DNA of 64,000 nt from Anaerocolumna jejuensis DSM 15929 (GTDB lineage: Bacteria; Bacillota; Clostridia; Lachnospirales; Lachnospiraceae): positions 1 to 64,000 of the forward strand of contig NZ_FRAC01000022.1 of assembly GCF_900142215.1 (NCBI RefSeq), given 5' to 3'. This document shows, in pieces, positions 59,096 to 64,000 of this stretch. Numbering within the stretch: the stretch's first letter is position 1; every line of letters begins with the position of its first letter. Below the pieces are notes generated by a model. It did no database searches. It had not been told where the DNA came from and was given only the letters and a program-made list of their open reading frames with translations. The position numbers and the translations under genes were made by a program.

Positions 59096-61065
59096 AAGAC
59101 AGGGATGTATTCAATGGGTGCATCACAAGTGATTGTTTGGCCGCCCTTATACTCTTTTCCGTCGTTAAGGTTTTTCCATAGGCCATCCGGCAGATATACA
59201 TTTCTGGAATACTGATTTGCATATAACACCGGTGCCACCAGGTATTCGGTGCCGAACATGTATTGATCACTGATTTCCCAGCACTTTTCATCCTGTGGAA
59301 ATTCATAGAACATCGTTCTCATCAGAGGTGCCCCTGTTTCACTGGCTTCCTTCATCAAATCCAGAATATAAGGCTTCAGGGACAGACGAATTTTAAGATT
59401 TTCATTCATAATCTCAAAGGCTTCATCACCATAGCTCCACATTTCATTGGACTGCCCTGTAAATAAATAGCCACCTCCGTGGTCCTTATCCGACAACGGG
59501 GTTATATTATGAGGCTCCCTGTCGCCATGCATCCTTAGTACCGGACTGAAGACTGCAAACTGAAACCATCTGATCAGAAGCTGAATAAATTCCGGGTCGT
59601 TGACATCTCCTCCCATAAATCCACCTACGTCGGTGGTCCACCAGGGAATACCGGTCAAGCCGATATTCAGGCCTCCCATCAGCTGGTCACGGAAGGATTC
59701 AAAGGTACTGCGGACGTCCCCGGACCACACAAGGGCGGCATATTTCTGGCTACCGGCCCAGGCACTGCGTACAAGATTAACAATACCGGGTTCTTTTTCA
59801 GCTTTCAGTCCGTCATAAAAGGCTTTAGAGTACATCAGAGGGTAGATATTGCTGACTTTTAATGCAGGTCCCAGATAATAGCGGTAATTGTCAAAGTCAT
59901 ATACGGCATAATCCGGTTCCGCATTATCCAGCCAGAACATATCGATTCCGAATTTGTAATAATTCTCCCTGCACTTTTCCCACACAAAGCTTCGGGCTTC
60001 CGGATTCATGGCATCAAAGGAGACACAGTCGCCGTTAAAGTCATAGGTTTGTATTGTGCCCCTTTCAGTTCTGATCAACAGGCCCTTTGCATACATTTCC
60101 TCAAAGTTCGTGCTCTTACGGTCAACGGATGGCCAAACGGAAACCATGACCCGGGTGCCCATGGAGTGCAGCTCGTCTACCATGGCTTTAGGGTCCGGCC
60201 AGTATTCCGGATCAAAGCACCAGTCACCCTGCCGTGTCCAATGGAAGAAATCAATTACAATAACATCCAGGGGTATGCCAAGCTCTTTATATTTCCGGGC
60301 TACCTCAAGGACTTCCTCCTGTGTGCGGTAACGCAGTTTGCACTGCCAAAGTCCAAGCACATTTTCCGGAATCATGGGAGCTCGTCCGGTAACCTCTGTA
60401 TAGTTCTTAACAATCTGAGCCGGGGAATCGTCTGCCGTAATCCAGTAATCCATCTGATCGGTCATTTCGGCATGCCATTCGGTATAGTTGTTACCAAAGG
60501 TAACCTTTCCAACAGCCGGATTATTCCAGAGAAAACCGTAACCCAAATTAGAAATAGCAAAGGGGATGGATATCTGGGAATTTCTCTGGGCCAATTCCAA
60601 AATACAACCTTTCTGATTCATATAAGCGTGCTGGTATTGCCCCATGCCATAAATTTTTTCTTTATCATTGCTTTCAAACCGTAGATTAAGACTGTAATCG
60701 CCGCCGATTATCGGCGCAAATTCCCGGGAAGTTACCTTTAGGCAGCTGCTTTCCCTGCTTTCTGTTCCAGAGTAATTACGGTAATATTCCCGGAGGATTA
60801 TTTCATTATCTTTATAAAAGGTAATGACCCCGGCAGCATTTACACGGGCACGGATGCTTCCGTTCTGTATGGCAGCTTCCTCTTCGCGGATGGAAATATC
60901 GGAATTACCGGCTGCGGCAATATCGGATAAAGCCCAGTTGTTGCTGCTGAAATCGGGGTATAAGGTGGAGCGTACACGCAAAGAATTCTTTCCCCAGGGC
61001 TCGATTTTAAGGGTTTCGTTTTGCTGCCTGCAGATCAATGCCCGGTCTTTTTGGTTAAAAAACAT
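59083..61065 (-). CDS. Glycoside hydrolase family 31 (alpha-xylosidase / alpha-glucosidase type)
   Basis: A 660-residue enzyme without signal peptide, so intracellular. An N-terminal beta-sandwich (to about 220), then a (beta/alpha)8 barrel; VIVIDFFHWTRQGDWCF leads to the nucleophile Asp380 in FWLDNAEPDY, and the acid/base Asp lies in the following loop (SGDVRST). The WLDN-EPD type of nucleophile site occurs in alpha-xylosidase-like and transglucosidase members. C-terminal beta domains complete the fold. It splits alpha-linked sugars taken up as oligosaccharides. Confidence 0.88.
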   Translation of the reverse strand: MFFNQKDRALICRQQNETLKIEPWGKNSLRVRSTLYPDFSSNNWALSDIAAAGNSDISIREEEAAIQNGSIRARVNAAGVITFYKDNEIILREYYRNYSGTESRESSCLKVTSREFAPIIGGDYSLNLRFESNDKEKIYGMGQYQHAYMNQKGCILELAQRNSQISIPFAISNLGYGFLWNNPAVGKVTFGNNYTEWHAEMTDQMDYWITADDSPAQIVKNYTEVTGRAPMIPENVLGLWQCKLRYRTQEEVLEVARKYKELGIPLDVIVIDFFHWTRQGDWCFDPEYWPDPKAMVDELHSMGTRVMVSVWPSVDRKSTNFEEMYAKGLLIRTERGTIQTYDFNGDCVSFDAMNPEARSFVWEKCRENYYKFGIDMFWLDNAEPDYAVYDFDNYRYYLGPALKVSNIYPLMYSKAFYDGLKAEKEPGIVNLVRSAWAGSQKYAALVWSGDVRSTFESFRDQLMGGLNIGLTGIPWWTTDVGGFMGGDVNDPEFIQLLIRWFQFAVFSPVLRMHGDREPHNITPLSDKDHGGGYLFTGQSNEMWSYGDEAFEIMNENLKIRLSLKPYILDLMKEASETGAPLMRTMFYEFPQDEKCWEISDQYMFGTEYLVAPVLYANQYSRNVYLPDGLWKNLNDGKEYKGGQTITCDAPIEYIPVFKKC

Positions 61066-61586
61066 AATTGCACCTCAATTCATTATATTATATACTAACA
61101 GTATAATGATTTTTGGATACATATTCTTTAATTATATTGACTGATATTAACACGATTTGAATATTTCCTGTATTGCGATGAATGGGAGACTTTATATGGA
61201 ACATGATTTTCTCAAAGAAAAGATTCCCTACGGGAATAATTTCTTTCCCTTGAAAATCCATGAGTTTGAAACGGACATTAAAAATGATATTATAAGGTAA
61301 AATTGCGACCTTTAGAATCACATCTGCTGCTGTACAGATACCAAAAATGATACTATAACTTAAAATTGTGAGCTTTAGATTTACATCTGCTGCTGTACAG
61401 ATATCAAAAATGCTATTATAGCCCTACAGGCACCATGTGTCCTTTTTAGCACAGAAAAGGCATAGGGTTCGACCTGTGCCATATGCCACCCGTGGACAGC
61501 TCAGCCTGATTCAGTCAGATGCATCATTAAAAAAGCGTGTTGCAAAGCTACTTAAAAAGTAGTATGCAGCACGCTCTTTATTTTGT
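61066..61586. repeat. Spacer with 63-bp tandem repeat
   Basis: Two full and one partial unit of 63 bases start at 61280, 61343 and 61406. The shared parts are AAAAATGAT, TAAAATTG and ACATCTGCTGCTGTACAGAT. The rest holds the glycosidase promoter area, a short hairpin GGCATA/TATGCC near 61470, and the plsC terminator. I see no gene. Confidence 0.7.
61529..61575 (-). terminator. Terminator of the plsC-like gene
   Basis: Read on the minus strand, AGCGTGCTGCA pairs with TGCAACACGCT and is followed by a run of T (61529-61534 as A on plus). Confidence 0.82.
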
Positions 61587-62297
61587 TTATTCAGATTCCG
61601 ATATTTTCTGCCTGATGGCCGCTTCCACATAGTGGGCGATATCGTTGGACTTCATATTCTTATAGTCATCATAATCCAAAGGCTTTAAATAATGTATCTG
61701 AACACCAACCTTTTTGGTAGAATGGGTATCAAATACCTTATAGGAATCAAGAATAGCCAGGGGAACAATAGGGCATTTGGCATTCATGGCACATTTAAAG
61801 CTGCCGCCTTTAAATTCCTGAATCTGATTCCCGTTTTTAGACCGGGTGCCTTCGGGGAAAATCAGATAATTCTTTCCCTGCTTTACTTCTTCGGTCACTT
61901 CGTTCAAAATCTTTATGGACTGGCGTACATCTTCCCTTACAATGAATTTTGAGCCGAGAATGGTAAAAACGTCACGAAGGAAGGGAATATTCTGAATTTC
62001 TATCTTTGATACGGTGGCAAAGGGCTTATCATGGGTCTCCAGCAGGAGAAGTGCATCGAACAGTCCCTGATGATTCCCATAGAGCACATAGCCAGTTTCT
62101 TTCGGAAGGTTTTCCGTTCCTGTACAGGTTAAGGTCACCCTTCCCCGCTTGTTTGCTTTTACTGTTACATTGTGCAGAAAAGCATATTTTTTTTGGTCAC
62201 TGAATTTTTCCGGATGTTTCTTGTATTTATTTAGCAAAATGAGCCAATATGGCAATTGAAAGATACTCTTAAGTACCATCAGAAGGATTCTTTCCAT
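61587..62297 (-). CDS. plsC: 1-acyl-sn-glycerol-3-phosphate acyltransferase (PlsC-like)
   Basis: A 236-residue membrane-associated enzyme that adds the second acyl chain in phosphatidic acid synthesis. The catalytic H-x4-D motif is His76 to Asp81 in GNHQGLFDALLL; the substrate-binding FPEGTRSKNG motif is near residue 147. An N-terminal hydrophobic segment (5-25) anchors it. Single transcript ending at a terminator. Confidence 0.9.
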   Translation of the reverse strand: MERILLMVLKSIFQLPYWLILLNKYKKHPEKFSDQKKYAFLHNVTVKANKRGRVTLTCTGTENLPKETGYVLYGNHQGLFDALLLLETHDKPFATVSKIEIQNIPFLRDVFTILGSKFIVREDVRQSIKILNEVTEEVKQGKNYLIFPEGTRSKNGNQIQEFKGGSFKCAMNAKCPIVPLAILDSYKVFDTHSTKKVGVQIHYLKPLDYDDYKNMKSNDIAHYVEAAIRQKISESE

Positions 62298-62432
62298 TGT
62301 ACCTCCTACGCATATTCCAGGACTGACTGCCTTGTGTTGATTTGACAGTCATCCATAGGCTTAACCAATTTTTGTTACTTTACTGTCATTATAGCAGAAA
62401 GGTTAACATAATGAAATAGGCAGGATAAAAAA

Positions 62433-63548
62433 TTACATGATGTCGTAACCCTTTAACATCCGGGCTCTGCTGGGATGTCTTAATTTCCTTAAGGCCTTGG
62501 CCTCTATCTGACGGATACGCTCACGGGTAACATTAAATTCTTTACCGACTTCCTCCAGGGTTCTGGTCCTTCCGTCCTTTAATCCAAAACGAAGAATCAG
62601 GACTCTCTGCTCCCTCTCTGTGAGAGTTTCCAAAAGCTTGGATATCTGGTCCTGCAGTACGGAATAGGAGGCGGCATCCTCCGGTCCCATGATGGAGTCA
62701 TCCTTTATAAAATCTCCCAGGTGGCTGTCATCCTCTTCTCCGATTGGAGTATCAAGGGAGATAGGGTCAGCAGAAACCTTTTGGATTTCTCTAACCTTTT
62801 CAACAGGGAGCTTCATGGCATCGGCAATTTCCTGCTCGGTTGGTTCCCTTCCCAAGCTTTGCAGTAAGCTTCTGGATACACGATATGTCTTGTTAATGAC
62901 CTCAGACATATGTACCGGAATACGGATAGTTCGGGACTGGTCGGCAATGGATCTGGTAATAGCCTGACGAATCCACCAGGTAGCATAGGTACTGAATTTG
63001 TAACCTTTACTGTAATCAAATTTATCAACGGCTTTAATCAGGCCTAAATTACCCTCCTGGATTAAATCCAGAAAAGAAAGGCCGCGGCCTACGTAACGCT
63101 TAGCAATGCTTACGACCAGTCTCAGGTTGGACTCTGCCAGTACCTGCTTGGCATGTGCATCACCTTCCTCAATCTTTTTGGCAAGCTCAATCTCTTCTGC
63201 TACAGAAAGCAGGGGATAGCCTCCGATTTCCTTTAAATAGAGTTTTACAGGATCATCGGACATAGTACCAATCATGGATAAATCGTCAAAGTCTAAGAGG
63301 GCAGCTTCATCGCTGTCTTCCAGCTCCAAGATAATTTCATCATCAGGCTCATCTTCTTCAACGGGATTTAAGATGACGATATTATGTGCCTCAAGATACT
63401 CATATATTTTATCGATTTGCCTTACTTCAAGGTTCATCTCTTTAAAAAAATCGTTAACTTTCCCTACATCCACTACACCCTTGTTTTCATTGGCATAGGA
63501 CAGTAGTTCTTTAAGTCTTTCTTCAAAATTATGTGTTGCTTCGCTCAT
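62433..63548 (-). CDS. rpoD: Primary RNA polymerase sigma factor
   Basis: ATG 63548 has the better spacing to GGAGG (an ATG at 63551 is also in frame). 371 residues, the length of Firmicute SigA. Region 1.1 is short; region 1.2 DPVKLYLKEIGG; region 2 with SFLDLIQEGNLGLIKAVDKF and KFSTYATWWIRQAITRSI; region 3; region 4 with LTEREQRVLILRFGL and the helix-turn-helix LEEVGKEFNVTRERIRQIEA. It directs transcription from housekeeping promoters. dnaG, usually adjacent, is not within 450 bases upstream. Confidence 0.97.
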   Translation of the reverse strand: MSEATHNFEERLKELLSYANENKGVVDVGKVNDFFKEMNLEVRQIDKIYEYLEAHNIVILNPVEEDEPDDEIILELEDSDEAALLDFDDLSMIGTMSDDPVKLYLKEIGGYPLLSVAEEIELAKKIEEGDAHAKQVLAESNLRLVVSIAKRYVGRGLSFLDLIQEGNLGLIKAVDKFDYSKGYKFSTYATWWIRQAITRSIADQSRTIRIPVHMSEVINKTYRVSRSLLQSLGREPTEQEIADAMKLPVEKVREIQKVSADPISLDTPIGEEDDSHLGDFIKDDSIMGPEDAASYSVLQDQISKLLETLTEREQRVLILRFGLKDGRTRTLEEVGKEFNVTRERIRQIEAKALRKLRHPSRARMLKGYDIM

Positions 63549-64000
63549 CATATTCCTCCATGGGTCTCATTGAATTAGCACAATACGATAAAAAAAGAAA
63601 CCCTTTACAAAATTAAGTGTCCCATAAGTCATAGTATGATTAATCATGGGACATTTCATGCAAAATATTTAGTAAATAAGTTTCATGGGACAAAATTACC
63701 ACCAAATATCATTATAGCACAGGCTGTCCGATAAGAAAAGATAAATTTTATCAAGAAAACCAAAATATCTCGAAAAAGGTACATGGGGATTTTTTCATTT
63801 GTAGTTCCGTCTGAAATTATGGCGAAAGATGAATGGTATTAACGTTCACAATCTGTCCTATTCTCTTTAGAATAAAGTATGAGGCAAGCTGTGAAAATAT
63901 CCATGAATTTAAAAAAGAACAATGGTCTTGACAAATCACAGAAAAATCCTCTATTCTTAAAATATTCCAAGAGATATATCAAGTATAAATAAAGGAGGTT
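63549..64000. promoter_or_regulatory. rpoD leader region and outward promoter at the window end
   Basis: The rpoD side holds three copies of ATGGGAC or its complement between 63619 and 63690, two of them facing as an inverted repeat. At the right end TTGACA (63928-63933), 18 bases and TATTCT (63952-63957) form a plus-strand promoter. AAGGAGG at 63991-63998 is the ribosome site of a gene that starts beyond the window. No gene lies within this stretch. Confidence 0.6.

Noticed and set aside
61440..61500. tRNA gene, because of a GGTTCGA sequence
   Set aside because: The bases around it do not form a five-pair T stem, and no acceptor or anticodon arms are present.

Overview
The window looks like a chromosomal piece of an anaerobic, endospore-forming Firmicute, most likely a Lachnospiraceae / Clostridium cluster XIVa relative. 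The reasons are low GC, strong GGAGG ribosome sites, a cotJA-cotJB-cotJC spore-coat operon, an acetone pathway (thl-adc-ctfA-ctfB), an agr-type peptide signalling system and a primary sigma factor of the Firmicute type. No rRNA, tRNA, CRISPR array or complete insertion sequence was found.

Layout. 1-3843: a minus-strand two-component system and a BcrAB-like ABC exporter, with four tandem 11-bp repeats just before the exporter and a structured two-hairpin repeat after it. 4459-28827: a long AT-rich island of small, independent plus-strand genes, read as an array of orphan immunity genes against polymorphic toxins (Im9-like, SMI1/KNR4-SUKH, SUKH-3, DUF2247, Imm1-like and many unrecognised). It contains remnants of toxin C-terminal domains, an IS110-type transposase tail and several frameshifted genes. 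The array is interrupted at 6857-16185 by a large hybrid 7TMR-DISM sensor kinase, a SARP-type response regulator and a 1440-residue secreted surface protein. 30145-45226: an operon-like set that I read as an unusual contractile-injection or type-VI-like machine. It holds a vWA membrane protein, a large sheath-like protein, two paralogous tube-like proteins, a J-protein, two FHA proteins, an active-looking and a degenerate PP2C phosphatase, two unrecognised proteins in a baseplate-like position, an Hsp70/actin-fold ATPase and a small protein perhaps like a baseplate or TssK shell domain. 45297-49685: a TetR / MFS / PEP-dependent phosphotransferase resistance-like unit on the minus strand. 49950-57026: agrA-agrC-agrD, then the acetone operon, then a 42-bp minisatellite and agrB. 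57131-59095: cotJABC, a zinc-ribbon protein and a short open frame. 59083-63548: GH31 glycosidase, PlsC acyltransferase and RpoD on the minus strand.

How it may fit together. The immunity array and the contractile-type operon are neighbours, as expected where toxins are exchanged between cells, but no intact toxin, spike or ClpV-type unfoldase is present here. FHA and PP2C genes suggest control by Ser/Thr phosphorylation, with the kinase lying elsewhere. The agr genes bracket the acetone pathway, which suggests, without proving it, density-dependent control of solvent formation. The most unusual points are the injection-like operon with Hsp70/DnaJ partners, a two-hairpin repeat family at two sites that supplies a ribosome-binding site at one of them, and toxin tails left beside their immunity genes.
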